NCBI GenBank assembly: GCA_017468465.1 | Contig: JAFUIN010000015.1 | Span: 1-53,856, forward strand | Source: Clostridia bacterium | Lineage (GTDB): Bacteria; Bacillota; Clostridia; UMGS1840 | Direction: 5' to 3' | Length of the DNA: 53,856 bases | In this document: in pieces, positions 25,627 to 34,254 of the stretch | Layout of the letters: each line of letters begins with the position of its first letter | How positions within the stretch are numbered: the first letter of the stretch is position 1 | Translations under genes and position numbers: made by a program | Notes under the pieces: generated by a model | What the model saw: the letters and a program-made list of their open reading frames with translations, nothing else | Databases searched by the model: none | What the model was told of the DNA's origin: nothing

Positions 25627-26313
25627 ATGAAAAAAAGATTTTTATTATTTGATGTGGATCGCACTCTTTTGGATTTCAAAAAGTCGGAGAAACTTGCTTT
25701 GAAGAAGTCTCTGGAAGAGTTCGGCTTTTCCTACACAGAGCAAATCCGTGCCAGATATGAAGCAATCAACCATTACTATTGGGGCGAATTTGAAAAAGGA
25801 AAGATAGAAAAGTCAAAAATTTTAACGGCACGCTTTGACGATTTGTTTCAGGAGTTTGGCTTTTTGGGTGATAGCGTACAGTTTGACCGTTATTACCGGA
25901 ATGAGCTGTCGAAGATTGCAGAGCTTATTGACGGCGCAGACAAGCTATTGATTCGCCTGAGACAAAAAGGGCATCAGATTTATTATGTGACCAACGGCAC
26001 CCGCGAGGTGCAATGGCCCAGACTGAGGAAATCCGGATTGCAGGATTTGGCAGATGGCATCTTTATTTCAGAAGAGATTGGATTTCAAAAGCCGGAGAAA
26101 GCATATTTTGAAATTGTTTTTTCAAACATCCCCGATTTTAAGGCGGAGGAAGCTGTGATTATCGGTGATTCCTTGACATCGGATATTTTAGGTGGCGTAA
26201 ATATGGGGATTGATACCGTGTGGTACAACCCAGACGGTGAAAAAAATATATACGATTATCCAATCACCCATGAAATAGCCGAATTGAACGAGCTGGAAAA
26301 TCTGTTGGACTGA
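25627..26313 (+). CDS. HAD-superfamily nucleotidase (YjjG-like)
   Basis: 228 residues. Motif I is FDVDRTLLDF (nucleophile and acid Asp), motif II VTNGT, motif III Lys in GFQKPEKAYF, motif IV GDSLTSDILGG. The long helical cap after motif I and the VTNGT form match YjjG-type noncanonical pyrimidine nucleotidases, which remove phosphate from dUMP/dTMP and modified bases. The ATG is 5 nt after the previous stop, and its AAGGA site is only 2 nt away, so translation probably relies on coupling to the upstream gene. Confidence 0.85.
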   Translation: MKKRFLLFDVDRTLLDFKKSEKLALKKSLEEFGFSYTEQIRARYEAINHYYWGEFEKGKIEKSKILTARFDDLFQEFGFLGDSVQFDRYYRNELSKIAELIDGADKLLIRLRQKGHQIYYVTNGTREVQWPRLRKSGLQDLADGIFISEEIGFQKPEKAYFEIVFSNIPDFKAEEAVIIGDSLTSDILGGVNMGIDTVWYNPDGEKNIYDYPITHEIAELNELENLLD

Positions 26314-26340
26314 TTAAGGACACTGAAAGGAGAATAGAAT

Positions 26341-27330
26341 ATGAAAAAATTAGCAGCACTGATTTTTGCAGGATGGATGATGGCTTTGTTTTGTTTGTCC
26401 GCATTTGCGGGGGATATTCCCGAAGCTTTGAGCTACGAAGACGATGCAAAGGTTTTTATTGGCACTCTCTTGAATTTTTCAAACTCTCCTTTAGGCAATG
26501 CTGAGAATGAAAAAGAGGTGACAGTGCATCCGACTTTGAAAATTAAAGGTGATGTGGAAGTCGGAAAAGACGATTCCTACGAATTTTGCAGTTTCGGCAA
26601 GGATGTGCCGGAAGAAGGAGCAGAATATCTTTTTGGTTGGTTAGGCAACACCTCGGTTTACGCTTATAGGGTGAAAAGTCGGACAGAGGATAACATCAGC
26701 ATACATATTACCGACGAATTTTCGGAGCGGATTCAAAGTTATCTGGATGAAGGATTGTATGAACGAGCTGAAATTGCACGCCAGAATGTCGGTCGAAAAA
26801 TAACCCTGAGCAACTATATGGAAACCACACGGGAGATTACCGAGAAAGTCACATTTTCGTTAAATGGCACTACGTATGATATTGACGTGGACGAGTTTTT
26901 CAATGTTTCGGATAAGATTCTTATTACTGATGTAAAAAATCGAATATTCAAACGAATGGGCTCAGAAGACTGGGCAGATGATGTTCTTTATATCACGATT
27001 ACCCACAGGCAGGATACGCTTTATGACGGGTTTTCCCCAAGCACCTTTGCTTGTGTATCCCGTTTTTGCGAAGTAGACCGATACAGTCAGATGATGAGCA
27101 GACTTCCAAATTGCGATTTTACAATGGAATGGGAAGATTTATCCACGCTGTATGAGTTTCTCCCCTTTGATGTGCAAAAAGAACTATACGAAAAAAATGA
27201 GCAGGAAAACGGGGAAACTGCACCATCTATTCCGAAGAAAACCTATACTCCCTGGGTTGTGGGTGGAGGAGCAGTTGGGGTAATCCTTCTGGGCATTCTT
27301 ATATATTTAATACGTCGAAAAAAAGCATAA
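26341..27330 (+). CDS. exported, C-terminally membrane-anchored hypothetical protein
   Basis: 329 residues: a signal peptide (1-23, ending SAFAG), a long extracytoplasmic part, a Pro/Lys-rich spacer (about 290-302) and a C-terminal membrane helix (VVGGGAVGVILLGILIYLI) followed by RRKKA. This is the layout of surface proteins held by a C-terminal stop-transfer helix. No LPXTG motif is seen. Residues 30-110 may be a beta domain. I recognise no family. It is 27 nt after the HAD gene, has AAAGGAG upstream and ends at a strong terminator, so it closes the operon. Confidence 0.65.
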   Translation: MKKLAALIFAGWMMALFCLSAFAGDIPEALSYEDDAKVFIGTLLNFSNSPLGNAENEKEVTVHPTLKIKGDVEVGKDDSYEFCSFGKDVPEEGAEYLFGWLGNTSVYAYRVKSRTEDNISIHITDEFSERIQSYLDEGLYERAEIARQNVGRKITLSNYMETTREITEKVTFSLNGTTYDIDVDEFFNVSDKILITDVKNRIFKRMGSEDWADDVLYITITHRQDTLYDGFSPSTFACVSRFCEVDRYSQMMSRLPNCDFTMEWEDLSTLYEFLPFDVQKELYEKNEQENGETAPSIPKKTYTPWVVGGGAVGVILLGILIYLIRRKKA

Positions 27331-27337
27331 TTTCATA

Positions 27338-27377
27338 AAGTCCCGAAAGAAAATCTCTTTCGGGACTTGACTTTTTT
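27338..27377 (+). terminator. terminator of the flavodoxin-to-hypothetical operon
   Basis: 13-bp stem AAGTCCCGAAAGA/TCTTTCGGGACTT (27338-27350 with 27356-27368), then a T run. Its 3' end overlaps the -35 box of the next promoter. Confidence 0.9.
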
Positions 27378-27395
27378 CTAAGAAACTGTTATAAT
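27367..27395 (+). promoter_or_regulatory. pheST promoter
   Basis: TTGACT (27367-27372), 17-bp spacer, TATAAT (27390-27395). The -35 starts inside the terminator stem of the previous operon. Confidence 0.85.
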
Positions 27396-27401
27396 GATTT
27401 A

Positions 27402-27665
27402 GCATACTGTGAAGATGTGTCAGTAGTCTGTATCTGATTCTAAAAAGAGAATGGTGCCATCGGCTGAAAGCACCAAGATAGGATACAGCACGAATTTCAG
27501 CATTGGAGTATTTGGCGAAAGTCTTTTTTGATATAAGCCAGGTGTTTGTTGCCACACGCAAAAAAGGTGAGAAGAGTGCAGATTGATATTTCAATTTGAA
27601 TCTGGGTGGTACCGCGGGTTGCAGCTCGTCCCATTTGATTTGGAGACGATGCTGTTTTTTTATTG
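27402..27665 (+). promoter_or_regulatory. T-box leader controlling pheST (tRNA-Phe sensing)
   Basis: The T-box sequence TGGGTGGTACCGCG is at 27603-27616. Stem I is closed by CTGTATC/GATACAG-type pairing and carries a loop GAATTTCAGCATT whose TTC fits a Phe specifier codon followed by a purine. The terminator (CAGCTCGTC with GACGATGCTG, then T run) lies at 27622-27661 and overlaps the antiterminator. Uncharged tRNA-Phe should allow read-through. The specifier position is inferred from the fold and from the downstream genes. Confidence 0.93.
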
Positions 27666-27723
27666 TCTCCAAACCCAAGTTCTGTAATGAATTATCATTT
27701 TATAGAGAAAGGAAATTACCGTT

Positions 27724-28776
27724 ATGGCTGAAAAAACCACAGCATTAAAGCAAGCATTTTCTGAGGCACTGCTTACAGTGACCAACATGGAAGAGCTGGA
27801 AAAAATAAGAGTTGAATACTTAGGCAAAAAAGGGTTGGTTACCGAACTGATGCAGGAGATGAAGTATCTTTCTCCGGAGGAAAAGAAGGTGTTCGGTCAG
27901 GCAGTCAATGTACTAAAAAATGAAGTCAATGACGCCATTACCCAAAAACGTGAAGAATTAAAACAGAAAGAAATTGAGCTGGAAAACAGCCGTATGCCTG
28001 TTTTCGATTTGTCTATGCCTCCTGTGTTGGATCGTGGTTCCTATCATCCGATTACCTTGGTTCAGCGTCAGTGTGAAGAAGTATTTCGTTCCATGGGCTT
28101 TGCCATTGAAGATTATAGCGAAATTGTAACCGATTATGAATGTTTCGAGGCTTTGAACATTCCAAAAAACCATCCCGCAAGAGATATGCAGGACACCTAT
28201 TATCTGGATAACGGGCAACTACTCAAATCACACACCTCTGCAGCACAGAATGCTATTTACAAAAAATACAAAGATGCCCTCTACAACGAAGGAAAGCCCA
28301 TCAATGCAATTTTCCCCGGCAGATGCTTCCGTAATGAAGCAACCGATGCCTGCCATGAAAACACCTTCTTCCAGATGGAAGGGGTAATGGTGGATAAAAA
28401 CATTTCCATTTCCAACTTGATTTTCTTTATGAAAACCATGCTTTCCGAGGTGTTTCAAAAGGATATCAAGGTGCGTCTTCGTCCCGGATTTTTCCCCTTT
28501 GTGGAACCGGGCTTTGAGCTGGATATCAGTTGTCTGATTTGCGGTGGGGAAGGTTGTCCCTCTTGTAAGCATAGCGGATGGCTGGAGCTTTGTCCTTGCG
28601 GTATGATTCACCCTGAAGTGTTAAAGGCAGGCGGCATCGACCCGGAAGAATATACCGGCTTTGCATTTGGTTTAGGTCTGACACGTCTTGCGATGATGAA
28701 ATACGGCGTAAAAGATATTCGTGACTTAAACAGTGGCAGCTTAAAAAGTCTGGCACAATTTACCGACGATAAATAA
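27724..28776 (+). CDS. pheS: phenylalanyl-tRNA synthetase alpha subunit
   Basis: 350 residues. It forms the catalytic half of the (alpha-beta)2 enzyme that charges tRNA-Phe. N-terminal coiled coil at about 1-90, then the class II core: FPGRCFRNEATDACHENTF (motif 2) and FGLGLTRLAMMKYGVKDIR (motif 3). A Cys-rich insertion, CLICGGEGCPSCKHSGW, lies in the core. Such zinc-knuckle-like insertions are common in clostridial PheS. AAAGGA precedes the ATG. It is followed by pheT after 18 nt. Confidence 0.97.
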   Translation: MAEKTTALKQAFSEALLTVTNMEELEKIRVEYLGKKGLVTELMQEMKYLSPEEKKVFGQAVNVLKNEVNDAITQKREELKQKEIELENSRMPVFDLSMPPVLDRGSYHPITLVQRQCEEVFRSMGFAIEDYSEIVTDYECFEALNIPKNHPARDMQDTYYLDNGQLLKSHTSAAQNAIYKKYKDALYNEGKPINAIFPGRCFRNEATDACHENTFFQMEGVMVDKNISISNLIFFMKTMLSEVFQKDIKVRLRPGFFPFVEPGFELDISCLICGGEGCPSCKHSGWLELCPCGMIHPEVLKAGGIDPEEYTGFAFGLGLTRLAMMKYGVKDIRDLNSGSLKSLAQFTDDK

Positions 28777-28794
28777 GAAAGGGGAGCGAACAGA

Positions 28795-31167
28795 ATGATT
28801 TTATCAATGAACTGGATTTCGGACTTTGTAGACTTGTCCGGATTGGATAAATTAGACTTAATTGCAAAATTTTCGCTTTCTACTGCTGAGGTGGAAAACG
28901 AAATTTATCAGAAAGGCTCCGACCTTTCCGGCATAGTAGTTGCAGAAATCAAATCGGTGGAGGATCATCCCGAATCCAAAAAGCTGCATTTGTTAAAGGT
29001 GGATATCGGAGAAAGTGAACTTGTGGATGTTGTTTGCGGAGCGCCCAATGTAAGAGTTGGTATGAAAACTGCTTTCGCAAAATTAGGTGCACAAATCGGG
29101 GACATCACCATCACTCCCAGAAAACTGGCAGGTTATACCTCTAACGGTATGTGCTGCTCCGAAAAAGAGCTGGGCTTAAGCGATAATAATGACGGCATTA
29201 TGGATATTTGTGAAGATGTGGCATTGGGTACCGACTTGAAAGACATTTACCAGATTGACGACATTATCTTTGAGGTGGACAACAAATCGTTAACCAATCG
29301 TCCTGACCTTTGGGGTCATTACGGAATTGCACGTGAATTTGCTGCCATTGCCGGCAGAGAATTAAAACCGCTTCCGGTTGCTGATTTGAAAGCTTATGAA
29401 AATCTGCCCAAAGTGGACTTGAAAATCGAGGATACCTTGTGTCAAAGATACTCTTGTTTGCAGTTTGGCAATATTTCCAAGCATGTCAGCCCGATGAATA
29501 TGAGAATTCGTCTTTATTACTGCGGTATGAGAGGACTGAATTTCCTGGCGGATTTAACCAACTATCTGATGTTGGAAATGGGTCAGCCGATGCATGCTTT
29601 CGACTCCAGAAAAGTAGAAAAAATCCGTATCAAACGGTTTGATAAACCTTTCAAATTCCAAACTTTAGACGGTGTTGAACGTGAGATTGACGAAGAAACC
29701 CTGATGATTTGCAATGATAACACTCCTGTTGCCATTGCGGGCATTATGGGTGGGTTGGATTCTGAAATTGTAGAATCCACTTCCACCTTAACGCTGGAAT
29801 CTGCTACCTTTGATGCTTCCTCTATCCGTAAATCTACTGTTCGTCTGGCACATCGTACTGACGCATCTATGCGTTACGAAAAATGTTTGGACCCTGAAAT
29901 GACTGTGGTTGCCATTGCACGTTTCGTAAAGCTGTTAACCGAAATTGACCCGGGGGCTACGGTGGTTTCCTCTTTAACCGACGAATATCCTTATCATTAT
30001 GATACTGTAAGCTTAAGCTTTGAAAAGGCATTTGTAGATAAATATACCGGCATCAATATAGACAGTGCCACCATCGAAAAAACATTAAAAGCCCTTGGAT
30101 TTGACGTAACCGTTGCAGGGGACAGCTTTTCTGTAACCGTTCCTTCCTGGCGTGCCACCAAGGACGTTACCATGAAAGCGGATATTATTGAAGAAATCAC
30201 CCGTATTTACGGCTATGATAACTTTGATATCAACACCGCAGCAGTGCCGTTGTATCCGGTAAGAGCGGCACAGGAAAAAAGTGATGAAGACCGCATCAAA
30301 GATATTTTGGTAAAACGTTATTCCTTGCATGAACTTCATTCCTATGTATGGGCATACTATGATGAATATAAAGCCTTGGGCATCGAAGTGGAGGATAATA
30401 TCAATCTGGTAAGCTCCGTGAACCCCAATATCAAAACAATCCGAAAATCCATTGTTCCCACTCAGCTGTGTCAGGTGAAATATAACACCGGTTATTCTAC
30501 TGATTTCGGAGTATTTGAAATCGGCAGAGTAGTTGAGGGATTAAAAGATGATGGCCTTTGCAATGAACGGAAAAAGCTTTGCATCACCTTATATTCCAAA
30601 ACCAAAGAGATGGAAACGCTTTATTTTGAATTGAGAGATATGTTGGCTGTCATTTGCGATGATTTGAAACACGAAAGCATTTCGTTCCAAACCAAAGAAG
30701 CAACACATTCTTATCAGCATCCCAAAAATCTGAATACAATTTACCTTGGCGGAAAAGAGTTAGGGGAAATGGGTATTGTAAATGCGACAGTATCCAAAAA
30801 GATTGATAAGAAAGCCAATATCGTTTATGCAGAAATTGACATAACCGATTTCTCCGAAATCAAAAACAAAAGCATTCAGTATCAGGAAGCATCAAAATTC
30901 CCCGAAATTGAAATTGACTTGTCTTTTGTTTCCGACACCTATCAGCCTATTGCAAACGCCATTACAAATGCAGATTGTCCGCTGATTAAAAATGTTAAAA
31001 TTGTAGATACCTACACCGATGAAGCCGGAAAATCCATTACACTCCGAATTTTATTCTCTCATCCGGAACGCACACTTACCAAAGAAGAGGTGCTTCAGGT
31101 TGTAAACGGCATTGTGGATGAACTGGACGGCAAAAACATCAAATTGAAAAACGGATTACCGATGTAA
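28795..31167 (+). CDS. pheT: phenylalanyl-tRNA synthetase beta subunit
   Basis: 790 residues with the usual order: N-terminal part (SMNWISDFVDL), tRNA-binding EMAP-like domain (about 40-150, VVAEIKSVEDHPESKKLHLLKV), B3/B4 editing region (LTNRPDLWGHYGIAREFA through MGQPMHAFD and GIMGG), B5 domain (about 400-470), core and C-terminal FDX-ACB anticodon domain (about 695-790, YQEASKFPEIEIDLSF). AAAGGGGAG precedes the ATG. It is co-transcribed with pheS from the T-box promoter. Confidence 0.97.
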   Translation: MILSMNWISDFVDLSGLDKLDLIAKFSLSTAEVENEIYQKGSDLSGIVVAEIKSVEDHPESKKLHLLKVDIGESELVDVVCGAPNVRVGMKTAFAKLGAQIGDITITPRKLAGYTSNGMCCSEKELGLSDNNDGIMDICEDVALGTDLKDIYQIDDIIFEVDNKSLTNRPDLWGHYGIAREFAAIAGRELKPLPVADLKAYENLPKVDLKIEDTLCQRYSCLQFGNISKHVSPMNMRIRLYYCGMRGLNFLADLTNYLMLEMGQPMHAFDSRKVEKIRIKRFDKPFKFQTLDGVEREIDEETLMICNDNTPVAIAGIMGGLDSEIVESTSTLTLESATFDASSIRKSTVRLAHRTDASMRYEKCLDPEMTVVAIARFVKLLTEIDPGATVVSSLTDEYPYHYDTVSLSFEKAFVDKYTGINIDSATIEKTLKALGFDVTVAGDSFSVTVPSWRATKDVTMKADIIEEITRIYGYDNFDINTAAVPLYPVRAAQEKSDEDRIKDILVKRYSLHELHSYVWAYYDEYKALGIEVEDNINLVSSVNPNIKTIRKSIVPTQLCQVKYNTGYSTDFGVFEIGRVVEGLKDDGLCNERKKLCITLYSKTKEMETLYFELRDMLAVICDDLKHESISFQTKEATHSYQHPKNLNTIYLGGKELGEMGIVNATVSKKIDKKANIVYAEIDITDFSEIKNKSIQYQEASKFPEIEIDLSFVSDTYQPIANAITNADCPLIKNVKIVDTYTDEAGKSITLRILFSHPERTLTKEEVLQVVNGIVDELDGKNIKLKNGLPM

Positions 31168-31169
31168 TC

Positions 31170-31205
31170 AAAAAAGCTGAAACCAATCGGTTTCAGCTTT
31201 TTTTT
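31170..31205 (+). terminator. pheST terminator
   Basis: 14-bp stem AAAAAGCTGAAACC/GGTTTCAGCTTTTT (31171-31184 with 31189-31202), then TTT, 3 nt after the pheT stop. Confidence 0.92.
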
Positions 31206-31276
31206 GCAACATAGTTCAATACTACCCAAAGCATAGGAGCATACTTTTATTCAGTTGCATGCCGGATATTAAATTA

Positions 31277-32686
31277 TTATTTTACCGTAATTACACGAAG
31301 GGTATTTGCACTTTCGCCCATAGGAATGCCGGCAGCAATAATTGCAAGGTCATTTTTTGTAATATAGTTTTCTTCGTGAACACGTTTGATGGCATGTGAA
31401 AAGAGTGCATCCGAATTGCTTTGCCAGTCTGCTCTTACCGGATATACACCCCAGGAAAGTGCAAGCTTCCGATAGGTTTTTTCGCTGGGTGTGGTAGCAA
31501 CAATGGGCATATTCGGTCTGAATTTTGACACCATTCTGGCAGTCAGACCCGATTTTGTCACCACAATGATGACTCTTGCATTCAAGTCGTGTGCAGTGGT
31601 ACAGGTAGCGTGGGAAATCGCATCCTGAATGGTCGGTGCCGATAATGTGCTTAATGCAAATCGCTTTTTATAGTCAATATCATTTTCCGCACTTCTTGCA
31701 ATTCTGGACATTGCTTTTACAGCCTCTACCGGATATTTTCCGACAGCAGTTTCACCGGAAAGCATAATTGCACTGGTTCCGTCGTAGACAGCGTTTGCAA
31801 CGTCTGAAGTTTCTGCACGGGTGGGGCGGGGGTTAGAAATCATAGATTCCAGCATTTGTGTGGCAGTAATAACACGTTTGCCGGTGCTGTAACATTTTTT
31901 AATCAGCATTTTCTGGATAGTGGGCAATTCTTCAAAGTCAATTTCAACACCCATATCACCACGGGCAACCATAATACCGCTGGATACTGCTAAAATATCA
32001 TCGATATTATTCACCCCTTCACGGTTTTCAATTTTTGCGATAATTTCAATTTCTTCACCACCGTTGGCATCCAAAAACTTTCTCATTGAAACAATGTCAT
32101 CTGCACGTCTTGCAAACGATGCAGCAATGTAATCAAAATCGTTTTTAATACCAAAGAGCAGGTCTTCTTTATCCACATCATCCATATAAGGCATATATAA
32201 ATCAATGCCGGGAAGATTCATGCTTTTTCTGTCGCTCAAAGGACCACCGGTAAGCACTTCGCACATGATTTCGGTATCCTGGATTTCGGTAACCACCAAT
32301 TCAATATTCCCGTCATCCAGCAAAATTTTATTTCCTTTGGTTAAATCAAAAGGCAGTTTTTTATAGGTGATAGAAACAATCTTTTCATTTCCGACAATTT
32401 CCCTTGTGGTTAAGGTAAATGCCTGTCCTTCTTTTAAGATGATTTTTCCGGTTTCAAATGTTTTGATACGAACCTCCGGACCTTTGGTGTCTAAAAGCAT
32501 TGCAACAGGAACACCTAACTCATCACGAACCTTTTTGAACATATCAATTCGTTTCTGATGGCTTTCGTAATCGCCGTGGGAAAAATTGAATCTGGCTGTA
32601 TTCATGCCTGCCAGCATCATCTGACGTAAAACATTCTCGTTGTCGGTTGCAGGGCCTAATGTACAAACAATTTTTGTTTTTCTCAT
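31277..32686 (-). CDS. pyk: pyruvate kinase
   Basis: 469 residues. It makes pyruvate and ATP from phosphoenolpyruvate and ADP. RKTKIVCTLGPATDNE opens the barrel. MNTARFNFSHGDYE, LLDTKGPEVRI, VARGDMGVEI and the catalytic IAKIENREG (Lys) are present. TQMLESMISNPRPTRAE is the family signature. The C-terminal allosteric domain is present, but the extra PEP-utilising domain found in Bacillus-type enzymes is absent. ATG at 32686 is chosen: AAAGGAG lies upstream and the longer frame runs into the promoter. Confidence 0.97.
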   Translation of the reverse strand: MRKTKIVCTLGPATDNENVLRQMMLAGMNTARFNFSHGDYESHQKRIDMFKKVRDELGVPVAMLLDTKGPEVRIKTFETGKIILKEGQAFTLTTREIVGNEKIVSITYKKLPFDLTKGNKILLDDGNIELVVTEIQDTEIMCEVLTGGPLSDRKSMNLPGIDLYMPYMDDVDKEDLLFGIKNDFDYIAASFARRADDIVSMRKFLDANGGEEIEIIAKIENREGVNNIDDILAVSSGIMVARGDMGVEIDFEELPTIQKMLIKKCYSTGKRVITATQMLESMISNPRPTRAETSDVANAVYDGTSAIMLSGETAVGKYPVEAVKAMSRIARSAENDIDYKKRFALSTLSAPTIQDAISHATCTTAHDLNARVIIVVTKSGLTARMVSKFRPNMPIVATTPSEKTYRKLALSWGVYPVRADWQSNSDALFSHAIKRVHEENYITKNDLAIIAAGIPMGESANTLRVITVK

Positions 32687-32733
32687 GAAGTGAACTCCTT
32701 TGTGCCATTTTTGAAAAATCAATCTTAGTATAT

Positions 32734-32762
32734 AGTATAACACAAATAAATCGGTTTGTCAT
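32734..32762 (-). promoter_or_regulatory. pyk promoter
   Basis: Minus strand ATGACA, 17-bp spacer, TATACT preceded by TGT (extended -10). Confidence 0.78.
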
Positions 32763-32793
32763 TAGTTTTTTTATAAAAATATTGGTTATTTTG

Positions 32794-33330
32794 TCATTTT
32801 TTGATAAATCCAAAAAAATTTTCATAATATGTCAGCATTACACCGTATTCTTGCAACACACTTACAAATAATTCCGGATTTTCTACATAGTCGCCCAAAT
32901 CAGATAATAATGTTTCTGTTTGGCTGATTAGTAATTTATTTTTTGCATATAAAATTAAATAATAGATTCCATCCAGACGATAGATCATTCCGCTGCCTGT
33001 AAAATAATTGGAAAGCAAGGTTATGGCATGTTCCATCGTGTTCCACGTTGAAAAAGAAAGAATGGCAAGATGATTCTTGTGCTGTGTTGTCAGAGAAACC
33101 GTGTCCGGTTTTGTAATATAAATATTGCATCCATCCTGCAGAGACGGAACCATTTCCAATACAATTTTCTTGTTCATTATGGAGAAGTGATGCTCGGTTT
33201 CCAACGAATGAAATAGTTTTGAAATGAGTTTTTGAGATTCATCTGGAGCAATTTCCGGATTGATTTGAAGCAGTTCGGTGCAAGAAAGAGTGATTTTTAA
33301 TTTGTTTGGTTCAATTTTTTCTATTTTCAC
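32794..33330 (-). CDS. MecA-like adaptor protein
   Basis: 178 residues from the chosen GTG start. The opening (M)KIEKIEPNKLKITLSCTELL matches the start of MecA/YpbH adaptors, which present substrates to ClpC. The C-terminal half (SFSTWNTMEHAITLLSNYF, then GMIYRLDGIYYLILY) fits the MecA C-terminal ClpC-binding fold. It is shorter than Bacillus MecA (218), mainly in the acidic linker. An ATG three codons earlier would sit only 1 nt from GGAGG. The GTG at 33330 has about 10-nt spacing. A minus-strand TATAAT lies near 33380. Its targets are unknown. Confidence 0.75.
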   Translation of the reverse strand: MKIEKIEPNKLKITLSCTELLQINPEIAPDESQKLISKLFHSLETEHHFSIMNKKIVLEMVPSLQDGCNIYITKPDTVSLTTQHKNHLAILSFSTWNTMEHAITLLSNYFTGSGMIYRLDGIYYLILYAKNKLLISQTETLLSDLGDYVENPELFVSVLQEYGVMLTYYENFFGFIKK

Positions 33331-33490
33331 ACGTTTCATGCCTCCTTGGAGAGCCAATATATCCGCACGGGCTCTGCTTCTATTATAACGGATTTTATGC
33401 AAAAAAGAAAGGAGAAACATTTTCCAATCAGCTAAAATATGTATGTAATTTATGGAAGGGTAGGTTTTTTTGTATTTTTTGTGAATACAC

Positions 33491-33518
33491 TTGCGTTTTT
33501 TTTGAAATGTGCTATAAT
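33491..33518 (+). promoter_or_regulatory. two-component system promoter
   Basis: TTGCGT, 16-bp spacer, TATAAT preceded by TGC (extended -10), 36 bp upstream of the regulator start. Confidence 0.75.
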
Positions 33519-33553
33519 GGCAGTAGAAAAATGAGTCATTGGAGGTGATAACG

Positions 33554-34219
33554 ATGAATAAGTGTACCATTTTGATTGTAGATGATGAAGAAAGAATCCG
33601 CAAAGTATTGTTCGATTACTTTTCAAAAAACGATTTTCAAGTAAAGCTGGCAAAAAACGGCGAAGAGGCTATTGATATCTTTTATGAACATAAAATCGAC
33701 ATTGTAATTCTGGATGTTATGATGCCTGTTATGGATGGATATGAAACCTTAAAAGAACTTCGCAAAATTTCCAATGTTCCCATTGTGATGCTGACAGCGA
33801 AATCAGAAGAGTATGATGTTTTGAAGGGGTTTGAGTTGTATGCAGACGAATATGTTGCCAAGCCCTTCAACTTGAAAATTTTATCTGCACGTGTGAATGC
33901 ACTGCTTCGTCGCACCAATGGATTTGCAGAGGAAATTCAAATTGGAGATTTAACATACAATAAAGCCACCTACGAAGTGACGGTGCGGGGCGAAAAAGTG
34001 GAGCTTACCAATAAAGAGTTTGAGCTTTTAGGATATATGATTCTGAATAAGGGCATCGTGCTTTCCCGTGATGATATTTTGAATAATGTGTGGCATTATG
34101 ATTATTTTGGCGATGTGAGAACCATTGATACGCATATCAAAAAATTACGTGTGAAGCTTTTGGATTGCGGCAGCTATATTCAGACTGTGCGAAGCGTAGG
34201 CTACAAATTTGAAGTGTAG
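33554..34219 (+). CDS. OmpR/PhoB-family response regulator
   Basis: 221 residues. Receiver domain at 1-115 with acidic pocket VDDEE, phosphoacceptor Asp54 in ILDVMMPVMDG, MLTAKSEEYDVLKGFE and the YVAKPFN Lys. The winged-helix DNA-binding domain (about 130-221) ends IQTVRSVGYKFEV. The ATG at 33554 has a perfect GGAGGTGAT site. The five-codon longer frame starts before that site and is rejected. It is paired with the kinase 35 nt downstream. The regulon is not visible. Confidence 0.94.
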   Translation: MNKCTILIVDDEERIRKVLFDYFSKNDFQVKLAKNGEEAIDIFYEHKIDIVILDVMMPVMDGYETLKELRKISNVPIVMLTAKSEEYDVLKGFELYADEYVAKPFNLKILSARVNALLRRTNGFAEEIQIGDLTYNKATYEVTVRGEKVELTNKEFELLGYMILNKGIVLSRDDILNNVWHYDYFGDVRTIDTHIKKLRVKLLDCGSYIQTVRSVGYKFEV

Positions 34220-34254
34220 CTTTTCATACTGGGAAAAGGAAGGGTAACCAAAGG

